From positions 1 through 64,000 of the forward strand of contig VMTA01000009.1 in the NCBI GenBank assembly GCA_013791855.1: DNA of 64,000 bases, read 5' to 3'. The notes beneath the pieces were generated by a model. That model ran no database searches and had not been told where the DNA came from. It was given only the letters and a program-made list of their open reading frames with translations. The DNA is from Sideroxydans sp. Lineage in GTDB: Bacteria; Pseudomonadota; Gammaproteobacteria; Burkholderiales; Gallionellaceae. A program made the position numbers and the translations under genes. This document shows, one piece after another, positions 10,399 to 19,856 of the stretch (positions are counted from its first letter, which is position 1; every line of letters starts with the position of its first letter).

Positions 10399-11807
10399 AG
10401 GACTTCACCCGCATGGTCGGCCAGACGTGAACGCTCGCCGCGCTGCAGCGTAACGTGACCGCTGTGCGCCCAGCCCTTGAAACGGTCCACCACATAGGTG
10501 AGGCCGGAACTGCCTTCGGTCAGGTAGGGCGTGTCGATCTGCGCGATGTTGCCCATGCACACCACCTTGGTGCCGGGACCGGCACGCGTGATCAGCGTCT
10601 TCATCTGCTTGGGCGTTAGGTTCTGCGCTTCGTCGATGATGAGGAACTTGTTGAGGAAGGTGCGGCCGCGCATGAAGTTGAGCGACTTGATTTTGATGCG
10701 CGAGCGGATCAGGTCGCGTGTCGCGGCACGGCCCCATTCGCCGCCTTCTTCGCTGGACTGGTTTAGTACGTCCAGGTTGTCATCCAACGCGCCCATCCAC
10801 GGCGACATCTTCTCTTCCTCGGTGCCCGGCAGGAAGCCGATGTCCTCGCCCACCGAGACGGTGACGCGGGTCATGATGATCTCTGAATAGATCTTCTGTT
10901 CCAGCACCTGCATCAGTCCCGCCGCCAGGGTGAGCAGCGTCTTGCCGGTACCGGCCTGGCCGAGCAGCGTGACGAAGTCGATCTCGGGGTTCATCAGCAG
11001 ATTCAGCACGAAGTTCTGTTCGCGGTTGCGCGCGGTGATGCCCCAGATGGCGTTCTTGCTATGCGTGTAGTCGGTCAGCGTGAGCAGGGTGGCGGTATCG
11101 TCCTGCTGCGCGGCGACCACGGCGTAGAACGGCTTCTCGGCATTGTCCTGATAGACGAACTCGTTCACCAGCATGTCGCGGCACAGCGGTCCCTTGATGG
11201 TGTAGAAAGTCTGGGTGGCCTGCGTGCCGGACTTCATGTCCTTGCCGTGCGTCTCCCAGAAATCGGCAGGCAGTTCGCGCGTGCCGGCGTACAACAGGTC
11301 GGTGTCTTCCAGTACCTTGTCGTTGAAGTAATCCTGCGCCGACAGACCCAATGCACGCGCTTTGATGCGCATGTTGATGTCTTTGGAGACCAGTGTGACC
11401 TGACGTTGCGCCTGATGCTTGTGCATGTGGGCGACCACCGCCAGGATGGCGTTGTCTGCTTTGCCGTTGGCGAGGTTCTCAGGTAATTCGTGCGTGATGA
11501 ACTCGGTCTGCAGATAGAGGCGACCGGTGGCGTTCTTGTTGCCCAGCGCATCCAGCGGAACACCCTTGTCGATATCGTCTTCGGATTCGCTGACCAGATT
11601 GTCCAGGAAGCGGCTGGCCTGACGCGCGTTGCGCGCCACTTCGGTCATGCCCTTCTTGTTGTTGTCCAACTCTTCCAGCACGAACATCGGCAGGTAGACA
11701 TCGTGTTCCTCGAAACGGAATAGGCTGGTGGGGTCGTGCATCAGCACGTTGGTGTCCAGCACGAACAGCTTGGTGGTCTTGTCCGACGAGGTTTTACGGG
11801 CGTTCAT
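10395..11807 (-). CDS. PIN-PhoH family ATPase
   Basis: Likely start MNARKTSSDKTTKLFVLDTNVLMHDP (PIN domain), then PhoH ATPase Walker A (LLGQAGTGKTLLTLAAGL) and Walker B (KFLIIDEAQNLTPKQMKTLITRAGPGTK). Confidence 0.9.
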   Translation of the reverse strand: MNARKTSSDKTTKLFVLDTNVLMHDPTSLFRFEEHDVYLPMFVLEELDNNKKGMTEVARNARQASRFLDNLVSESEDDIDKGVPLDALGNKNATGRLYLQTEFITHELPENLANGKADNAILAVVAHMHKHQAQRQVTLVSKDINMRIKARALGLSAQDYFNDKVLEDTDLLYAGTRELPADFWETHGKDMKSGTQATQTFYTIKGPLCRDMLVNEFVYQDNAEKPFYAVVAAQQDDTATLLTLTDYTHSKNAIWGITARNREQNFVLNLLMNPEIDFVTLLGQAGTGKTLLTLAAGLMQVLEQKIYSEIIMTRVTVSVGEDIGFLPGTEEEKMSPWMGALDDNLDVLNQSSEEGGEWGRAATRDLIRSRIKIKSLNFMRGRTFLNKFLIIDEAQNLTPKQMKTLITRAGPGTKVVCMGNIAQIDTPYLTEGSSGLTYVVDRFKGWAHSGHVTLQRGERSRLADHAGEVL

Positions 11808-11815
11808 GTTTTTCC

Positions 11816-13327
<1,512 letters not shown>

Positions 13328-13344
13328 CGATTCGGGAGGTGAGG

Positions 13345-13782
13345 ATGAGCAATCCTTTTACAGTGAGTCTGGTGTGCTGGCATGACGGAGAACCACTGCT
13401 GCGGGCGATCCGCGAAGCGGTGTTCATCCGTGAGCAGGGTGTGCCGGAAGAACTGGAGTGGGATGAGTTCGACGAGACTTGCCGCCATGCCCTGGCGCTG
13501 AGTCTGTCCGGTGAAGCGATCGGTTGCGGACGCATCCTGCCGACCGGTCATATCGGCCGTATCGCGGTGATGCAGCCGTGGCGCAAGCAGAAGGTTGGCA
13601 CTGCCATCATGGAAGCCCTGCTGGACGAAGCGCGATCACGCAAATACCAGTTCGTGGATGTAGATGCGCAGGTGCACGCCGTGCCGTTCTATCAGGGTTT
13701 CGGTTTTACTCCGCAAGGGAAAGAGTTTCTGGATGCGGGCTTGCCGCATATCAAGATGACCCTCGAACTCAAGCCACGCTGA
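13345..13782 (+). CDS. GNAT family N-acetyltransferase
   Basis: 146 codons; GHIGRIAVMQPWRKQKVGTAIMEALLDEAR acetyl-CoA motif. Confidence 0.88.
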   Translation: MSNPFTVSLVCWHDGEPLLRAIREAVFIREQGVPEELEWDEFDETCRHALALSLSGEAIGCGRILPTGHIGRIAVMQPWRKQKVGTAIMEALLDEARSRKYQFVDVDAQVHAVPFYQGFGFTPQGKEFLDAGLPHIKMTLELKPR

Positions 13783-13787
13783 TCCCT

Positions 13788-14456
13788 TCACTTTCCGTCC
13801 AGATACTCCGCATCACTGAAGTTCATCACCGCCTCCGGCTGGAACACCGTGAACGCCGTGATCAGCATGCCGGTCATGAAAGCCTCGGTCAGCATGATGA
13901 TGGGGGCGGCGATCAGATAGTGGCGTTGTACCTCGGCCCATGAGTAGTGGCTGAGCAGCAGCAACAGCAAGGTCGTCGCCGCCACGTTCAGCACGATAGC
14001 CAGTCCCGCGCAGATGAAACCGTTCCACAACACATAGAAGAACAGGTTCTTCGGCAGGTTCTTCCGGCTGAAGCGCAGCAGCCATTCTGTGAACAGCACC
14101 GGGATGGCGATCATCAGCAGGCCGTTGATGCCGAGCGCGATCCAGTCCGCATCGGCTCTGAAGAATGAGGCCAGCATGACCAGCGTGAGCGTGGCGCTGG
14201 CGATCTGCCAGCCGAACATCAGCACGAACAGCGTGGCACCGAGGATGTGGAAATTGAAACCGGGACGGATGCCCGCGTTGAACTGCCAGAACACGAACGC
14301 ACCTATGACCAGACCGACCAGTGCATTGGTCATGGTCTGGTTGTCCAGCAATCTGCGCCAGTCAGTCTTGCGCAGCGAGGGGTAGAGGAAGGCTGCGAAC
14401 AGCAGATCGAACAGCCACAACCACTCGCGCGCGAACAGTGTGGCCGGTAGGTTCAT
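13788..14456 (-). CDS. CbiM-like energy-coupling factor permease
   Basis: 222 aa multi-TM; GIRPGFNFHILGATLFVLMFGW, late ...LIAAPIIMLTEAFMTGML. Confidence 0.75.
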   Translation of the reverse strand: MNLPATLFAREWLWLFDLLFAAFLYPSLRKTDWRRLLDNQTMTNALVGLVIGAFVFWQFNAGIRPGFNFHILGATLFVLMFGWQIASATLTLVMLASFFRADADWIALGINGLLMIAIPVLFTEWLLRFSRKNLPKNLFFYVLWNGFICAGLAIVLNVAATTLLLLLLSHYSWAEVQRHYLIAAPIIMLTEAFMTGMLITAFTVFQPEAVMNFSDAEYLDGK

Positions 14457-15487
14457 GGCAATGCGTAGGGTAGCGTTTCGAATTCCAGGCGCGGCCCGGT
14501 CAATGCACCAAGATGCACCGGGAACGCATCCGCAGTTTCAGTCTGCACCACTACCAGCATCTCGTAGCCGCCATGCGCCGCCTGGGCAGCGTTCACCACC
14601 TCGCCGCAGGGCTGCGCGGGATCTGCGGCGCTGAACACCTTGTCGCCGGGCAGTGGCGCGGCATCGGTCATCACGCGTGCCAGATACATGCGGCGCTTCG
14701 CCTTGCCGAGATAATGCATGCGCGCCACGACTTCCTGTCCCGGATAGCAGCCTTTCTTGAAATTGATGCCGCCGATCAGTTCGAAATTCACCATCTGCGC
14801 GACGAATGCTTCCTGCGTCTGTGGCAGGATGAAAGGCACACCGGCGCGGATGTCCAGCCAGTCCCAGCAGGGAGAGCCGGCGGGCGCAGCGGTTGCACTC
14901 AAGGCTTGCCATATCTCCGTCGCGCGTGCGACATCAGCGACGATCTGCACGCGGCGTGCATCACGGCGGATCAGCGTGGCATCGGCAACTTGAGCGACGC
15001 TCATGCCGTCGGCCGGCAAGTCGGCGTACAGTCCCTGCACTGCGGCCAGCGCCTTGTCTCCGCTCAATCCGATGCACACCCGCTCGTCACTGATGTCGGC
15101 GATCTTCACCTTGGAGCGCAACACATACATGGTCAGCTTCTTGCGCATCACCTCGCACAGTCCGCGCGGCATCTGCAGCAGGTAGTCGTCGCCCTGTTTC
15201 CATATCAGCATGCTGGCCAGCATGCGGCCCTTGGCGTTGTTGAAACTGGAGAGTTGCGCGCGTCCGCTGTCGGTATCGCGGATGTCGTTGGAGAGCAGGT
15301 TCTGCAGGAAGCCCTGCGCGTCTTCGCCGCTCACTTGCAGCAAGCCGAACTGCGACAGGTCGCACAGGATGTCGCCGGTCTCGGCGGCGGCACGCTCTGC
15401 CGCGGCATCGCCGAAATCGTGCACCACACCTGCGCTGAGATTCGCGTTTTTGCTTGCCAGGAAACTTTGCCAGTCAGTGTTCATCAT
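14453..15487 (-). CDS. ygfZ: YgfZ-type folate-binding protein (Fe-S cluster maintenance)
   Basis: 344 aa; signature KKGCYPGQEVVARMHYLGKAKRRM. Confidence 0.9.
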   Translation of the reverse strand: MMNTDWQSFLASKNANLSAGVVHDFGDAAAERAAAETGDILCDLSQFGLLQVSGEDAQGFLQNLLSNDIRDTDSGRAQLSSFNNAKGRMLASMLIWKQGDDYLLQMPRGLCEVMRKKLTMYVLRSKVKIADISDERVCIGLSGDKALAAVQGLYADLPADGMSVAQVADATLIRRDARRVQIVADVARATEIWQALSATAAPAGSPCWDWLDIRAGVPFILPQTQEAFVAQMVNFELIGGINFKKGCYPGQEVVARMHYLGKAKRRMYLARVMTDAAPLPGDKVFSAADPAQPCGEVVNAAQAAHGGYEMLVVVQTETADAFPVHLGALTGPRLEFETLPYALP

Positions 15488-15554
15488 CGTCTACCGTGTA
15501 ATTTGTTGCGTTATGTTACCGTGAACATGAGCCTTTCGGCTAAACTCTCGCGCC

Positions 15555-17675
15555 ATGAAATCCTTGTGGCTAGCCCTGTCTTTGTTGTTGCTCACCGCCT
15601 GCGACGGTGCGTTGTGGAACTCTCCTTACGCAACGGACGATGAAGGTGCATCCACCCTCTACACCGCCTTTACCGAGCGTCCCAAGCATCTCGATCCCGC
15701 GCAGGCCTACAGCGAGAACGAGTATGAGTTCCTCGCGCAGATATATGCCCCGCCCCTGCAATATCACTACCTGAAGCGTCCCTACCAACTGGTGCCGCTG
15801 GCCGCGCGCGACATGCCGCGCGTGAGTTATTTCGACGCGCATCACAAGCAATTGCCGCTGACTGCGCCGGATAAGCGCATCGCCTACAGCGTGTACGAGA
15901 TCCGCATCAAACCCTATATGCGCTACCAGCCGCACCCCGCGCTGGTGCCGGCCAATCTGTACCTCAAGGAGAACGACCTGGCCGACGTGCACAGCCTGAC
16001 CGACATTCCGGCGGTCGGCACGCGCACCGTCGCCGCCGCCGACTACGCCTATCAGATCAAGCGCCTCGTCCATCCGCAACTGCACACACCCATCGCCGGG
16101 GTGATGATGGAATACATAGTCGGCCTGAAGGAATACGCGGCCGCCTTGCAGGCCGCCCACAAGGCACAGCCGGATGCCTTCCTCGACTTGAATGCCTACC
16201 CGCTACCCGGTGTCGAAGTGGTGAACAGCACCACCTATCGCATCACCGTAAAAGGCAAATATCCGCAGTTCGCCTACTGGCTGGCGATGCCGTTCTTCTC
16301 TCCCATGCCGCAGGAAGCCGAACGTTTCTATGCCCAGCCCGGCATGAAGGAACGCAACCTCACGCTGGACTGGTGGCCCATAGGTAGCGGGCCGTACTAC
16401 CTGTCCGAGAACGATCCCAACCGGCGCATGGTGCTGACCAGGAACCCATATTACGACAGCGAACGTTATCCGGGCGAAGGCGAGGCGGGCGATGCAGCGG
16501 CGGGATTGCTGAAGGATGCGGGCAAGCCATTGCCGCTGATCGAGCAGATCGTGTTCTCGCTGGAGAAAGAGACCATCCCCTACTGGAACAAATTCCTGCA
16601 AGGCTATTACGACGCCTCCGGCATCAGCTCCGACAGTTTCGACCAAGCGGTGCAGGTCAGCGTAGGCGGCGAGGCGAACGTCAGCGATGCGATGCAGGCG
16701 CAGGGCATCGCGCTCAACACCGCAGTCTCTACCTCCACCATGTACACCGGCTTCAACTGGTTGGACCCCGTGGTGGGTGGCGATAGCGAACGTGCCACCA
16801 AACTGCGCCGCGCCATCGCCATCGCGATAGACTTCGAAGAGTTTATCTCCATCTTCGCCAACGGCCGCGGCATCGCCGCACAGTCGCCGTTGCCGCCCGG
16901 TATCTTCGGATATCGCGCTGGTTGCGAGGGAATCAACCGCTACATATACGAATGTGTGAACGGCGAAGCGAAGCGCAAGCCGGTCGCCGAGGCGCAACGC
17001 CTGCTGGCCGAGGCGGGCTATCCCAACGGCGTGGACGCACAGACGAAACAGCCGCTGGTCATCCATCTCGACACTACCGCCACCGGCGTTGGCAACAAAT
17101 CGCGCCTGGACTGGCTGCGCAAACAGTTCGACAAGATCGGCGTGCAGCTCGACGTGCGCAGCACCGACTACAACCGCTTCCAGGACAAGATACGACGCGG
17201 CGACACGCAGATGTTCTATTACGGCTGGAATGCCGACTACCCCGATCCCGAGAACTTCTTCTTCCTGCTGCATGGCCCGCAAGGCAAGGTGAAGTACAGC
17301 GGTGAGAACGCCAGCAACTACGACAGTCCGGAATACGACCGCCTGTTCGAGCGCATGAAGAACATGGATAACGGCCCCGAACGCCAGGCCATCATCGACC
17401 GCATGCTGCAGATTCTGCGCCGCGACTCACCCTGGCTGTGGGGTTTTCATCCCAAGAGCTACGTGCTGCAACACGGCTGGCTGCACAACATCAAACCCAA
17501 CATCATGGCCAACAACCGCCTCAAATACTGGCGCGTGGACCCTGTGCAGCGCGAGCAGATGCGCCGTGAATGGAACCGCCCGGCCTATTGGCCGTTGGTG
17601 ATCGGCATGATCTTGTTGCTGGCCTTCGGGTGGTGGGTGTGGCGGGTGTTGCAGAAGCGGGAACAGGCGAGCTGA
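15555..17675 (+). CDS. ABC transporter substrate-binding protein, family 5 (peptide/nickel type), lipoprotein-like N-terminus
   Basis: 706 aa; lipobox-like LLLLTACDG; YTAFTERPKHLDPAQAYSENEYEFLAQIYAPPLQY; C-terminal TM segment. Confidence 0.9.
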   Translation: MKSLWLALSLLLLTACDGALWNSPYATDDEGASTLYTAFTERPKHLDPAQAYSENEYEFLAQIYAPPLQYHYLKRPYQLVPLAARDMPRVSYFDAHHKQLPLTAPDKRIAYSVYEIRIKPYMRYQPHPALVPANLYLKENDLADVHSLTDIPAVGTRTVAAADYAYQIKRLVHPQLHTPIAGVMMEYIVGLKEYAAALQAAHKAQPDAFLDLNAYPLPGVEVVNSTTYRITVKGKYPQFAYWLAMPFFSPMPQEAERFYAQPGMKERNLTLDWWPIGSGPYYLSENDPNRRMVLTRNPYYDSERYPGEGEAGDAAAGLLKDAGKPLPLIEQIVFSLEKETIPYWNKFLQGYYDASGISSDSFDQAVQVSVGGEANVSDAMQAQGIALNTAVSTSTMYTGFNWLDPVVGGDSERATKLRRAIAIAIDFEEFISIFANGRGIAAQSPLPPGIFGYRAGCEGINRYIYECVNGEAKRKPVAEAQRLLAEAGYPNGVDAQTKQPLVIHLDTTATGVGNKSRLDWLRKQFDKIGVQLDVRSTDYNRFQDKIRRGDTQMFYYGWNADYPDPENFFFLLHGPQGKVKYSGENASNYDSPEYDRLFERMKNMDNGPERQAIIDRMLQILRRDSPWLWGFHPKSYVLQHGWLHNIKPNIMANNRLKYWRVDPVQREQMRREWNRPAYWPLVIGMILLLAFGWWVWRVLQKREQAS

Positions 17676-17693
17676 TCGACTTGCAGCATCGTT

Positions 17694-18329
17694 TCACCAC
17701 TTCAGTAATCGCGCTCCCAACGTCCATCCAACCAGTCCCATGCCCACCATCGGCAGGTAATGCCACTGCACAACGTGCAGGATCGAGTCGTTCACTTCGT
17801 ACAATCTCAACCAGATCGCGCCGACGCTGAACGCGGCCAGCAGGGCGAAGCTGCCCGCCCAACGCGGATAGGTGCTGGCGTAACCGCGAAGGACGAAGAA
17901 CGCCAGAGCAGCGGGGATCAGCGAGATGAAGGTGATGTCCAGCGTGCATTCGAAGCTGTGCACGGGGAAGGGGGCGGGTGGGGTGTCGGCGTGCCAGGCG
18001 AAGAACAGCAGCAGGATGAACGCGCCGAACAATGCGGCCGGGGTGTAGGCCAGCGTGCGCTTCTGGTGCAGGTCGGGGAAGGCGAGCAGGGCAGCGCTCA
18101 ACAGCGTGCCGAGCAGGATCAGCAGCAACAGCAGCAACTCGGCGGCGAACCAGGGGTTTTGCAGTGCATGGGCCAGATCGGAACGCAGGCCGGAGGCGGC
18201 CAGCGCGAGCAGCAGGTAGATGAATGCGGCACCGGCCCATCTCAGGCTCAGTTGCAGCGGTGCGGGCGCGGGGCGGATCGGCGATGCCTCGCTGCTCAGT
18301 TGCGCTACCAGTTGTTCGATGTCTTTCAT
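17694..18329 (-). CDS. nrsF: NrsF-type anti-sigma factor (DUF1109, six-TM)
   Basis: Start MKDIEQLVAQLSSEASPIRPAPAPLQLSLRW overlapping the 3' end of the ECF gene; six predicted TM helices; HSFECTLDITFISLIPAALAFFVLRG conserved-Cys segment. Upstream part of ORF 17694..18923 is an out-of-frame read over sigF. Confidence 0.82.
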   Translation of the reverse strand: MKDIEQLVAQLSSEASPIRPAPAPLQLSLRWAGAAFIYLLLALAASGLRSDLAHALQNPWFAAELLLLLLILLGTLLSAALLAFPDLHQKRTLAYTPAALFGAFILLLFFAWHADTPPAPFPVHSFECTLDITFISLIPAALAFFVLRGYASTYPRWAGSFALLAAFSVGAIWLRLYEVNDSILHVVQWHYLPMVGMGLVGWTLGARLLKW

Positions 18330-18868
18330 TTCTGTTCCAGTCTTTGTCTCAATACCTTGTAGGCGCGGTGGGCGGCGACCTTCACCGCCGATTCGTTCAT
18401 GCCCATCTGCTGCGCCGTCTCTTTCGCGGTGTAGCCCTGCTGGTGCATCAGGCGCAGGATGGTGGCCTGCTTCTCCGGGAGTCTTTCGATCTCCCCGCTG
18501 ATGGATTCGTAGCTGATGGCGGTTTCGGTTACATCGTCGTGCAGGATATTTTCCAGATCGGCGATATCTTCGGCATGGCGCAGATGGTCGGCGTAGTGCA
18601 TACGCAGGTGGTCCTGTAGCCTGAAACGGGCGATGGCATATAACCAGGGCTTGAAGGGGCGCTGGCCGTCGTAGGTGTGGCGCGCCTTGTGCACAGAGAT
18701 GAGGATCTCTTGCAGCACGTCGTCCACCTCGTGTTCGAAGCGCAGTCGTTTCGACAGGAACGGACGCAACAGTCGCGCGGTCTCGCGCAGCAAGTCTGCA
18801 TAGGCCTGCTTGTCGCCTTGCAGCGCCATGCGCATCAGGTGTTCGAGATCGGTGTGCTGTTCCGTCAT
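18326..18868 (-). CDS. sigF: ECF RNA polymerase sigma factor, SigF-like
   Basis: 180 aa; sigma-70 region 2 (FEHEVDDVLQEILISVHKARHTYDGQRPFKPWLYAIARFRLQDHLR) and region 4 (LPEKQATILRLMHQQGYTAKETAQQMGMNESAVKVAAHRAYKVLRQ). Confidence 0.9.
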   Translation of the reverse strand: MTEQHTDLEHLMRMALQGDKQAYADLLRETARLLRPFLSKRLRFEHEVDDVLQEILISVHKARHTYDGQRPFKPWLYAIARFRLQDHLRMHYADHLRHAEDIADLENILHDDVTETAISYESISGEIERLPEKQATILRLMHQQGYTAKETAQQMGMNESAVKVAAHRAYKVLRQRLEQK

Positions 18869-18894
18869 GTAACTTTTTTTTCGTCGGGTCCGAA
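18869..18894 (+). promoter_or_regulatory. Candidate SigF-type ECF promoter (GTAACT-N16-CGAA) reading toward the Met-rich peptide gene
   Basis: GTAACT at 18869-18874 and CGAA at 18891-18894, spacer exactly 16 nt; resembles the GTAACC-N16-CGAA motif I recall for Caulobacter SigF. Confidence 0.6.
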
Positions 18895-18911
18895 TCTATG
18901 GGTGCACGGAG

Positions 18912-18927
18912 CGGAATGGCCATTCCG
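18912..18927. promoter_or_regulatory. Perfect 16-bp palindrome in the predicted 5' UTR of the Met-rich peptide gene
   Basis: CGGAATGGCCATTCCG is its own reverse complement. Confidence 0.6.
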
Positions 18928-18987
18928 TGCCTGGGATACCACCGGCATCGGCCAGCATGATGCCATCATACGAAAAAGGAGATTCAA

Positions 18988-19296
18988 ATGAACGCACTTC
19001 ACACAACATTGCTCGCACTCTGTCTGGCCGCCGGCAGCACCGCCGCCATGGCCAAGGACGAGATGGGGCATGGTGCCATGGAGATGAAGAAATCGGACAT
19101 GTCGATGGAACAGGGCACCATGCGCATGGAGCGCTCGGATGACAAGATGATGAAGCAGGACAAGATGGAAACGAAGAAAAAGCTGACTGAAAAAGAAAAG
19201 AAGGCGATGAAGAAGGCGCAGGAAAAGAAGATGAAGCAGGAATCCATGATGAAAGAAGAGAAGATGGAGCACGGCTCGATGCAGCCCATGAAGTGA
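18988..19296 (+). CDS. Met/Lys-rich exported peptide, MrpX-like / MXKDX-repeat-like (putative oxidant sink)
   Basis: 102 aa; signal peptide (MNALHTTLLALCLAAGSTAAMA) then about 80 aa with 17 Met and many Lys/Glu; good RBS (aaaaaggag). Confidence 0.82.
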   Translation: MNALHTTLLALCLAAGSTAAMAKDEMGHGAMEMKKSDMSMEQGTMRMERSDDKMMKQDKMETKKKLTEKEKKAMKKAQEKKMKQESMMKEEKMEHGSMQPMK

Positions 19297-19305
19297 ACGT
19301 GAGTG

Positions 19306-19331
19306 CCGGTCGTGGCGGACGCCGCGACCGG
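19306..19331 (+). other. Intercistronic GC-rich hairpin between the Met-rich peptide gene and msrB, no U-tract
   Basis: CCGGTCGTGGCGGACGCCGCGACCGG forms a long stem; followed by ATGGATGCA rather than a T run. Confidence 0.6.
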
Positions 19332-19365
19332 ATGGATGCAATGATCGATCGGTAGAGGTGTAATC

Positions 19366-19854
19366 ATGGACAGACGCAGATTCATATCACTGGCGGTCGG
19401 CGGCGCGGGCCTGCTGCTGTTGCCGGGCTTGGGGCGCAATGCACTCGCGGCGGAGCGCGGCGACAAACTGTTGTTGAGCGATGCGGAGTGGAAGCGGCGG
19501 CTGACGTCGCAGCAGTATCACATCCTGCGCGAGGAAGGCACCGAGCGCGCGTTCACCAGCCCGCTCGACAAGGAGAAACGCAGAGGTACGTATCACTGCA
19601 TCGGCTGCGACCAGCCGCTGTTCCCGTCGCGTTTCAAGTTCGACAGCGGCACCGGCTGGCCCAGTTTCTACGACGTGCTGCCGGGCGCGGTCGAGACCAC
19701 TACGGACTACAAACTGATCTATCCGCGCACCGAATATCACTGTTCTCGCTGCGGCGGCCATCACGGCCACGTGTTCGAGGACGGACCAAAGCCGACCGGC
19801 TTGCGCTATTGCAACAACGGCGCGGTGTTGAAGTTCGTGCCGGATAAGGGTTGA
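19366..19854 (+). CDS. msrB: Exported methionine (R)-sulfoxide reductase MsrB with a Tat-type signal
   Basis: 162 aa; N-term [21 protein letters not shown] (twin Arg), MsrB zinc CxxC motifs, [19 protein letters not shown]. Confidence 0.92.
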   Translation: MDRRRFISLAVGGAGLLLLPGLGRNALAAERGDKLLLSDAEWKRRLTSQQYHILREEGTERAFTSPLDKEKRRGTYHCIGCDQPLFPSRFKFDSGTGWPSFYDVLPGAVETTTDYKLIYPRTEYHCSRCGGHHGHVFEDGPKPTGLRYCNNGAVLKFVPDKG

Positions 19855-19856
19855 TC

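Noticed and set aside
16203-17282. 359-aa minus-strand ORF antisense to the substrate-binding protein
   Set aside because: Shadow frame; plus strand carries a coherent family-5 SBP.
17694-18923. Single 409-aa ORF on the minus strand
   Set aside because: Its first half is an out-of-frame reading over sigF (Arg/Pro/Ala-rich nonsense); the real product is the C-terminal NrsF-like protein starting at 18329.
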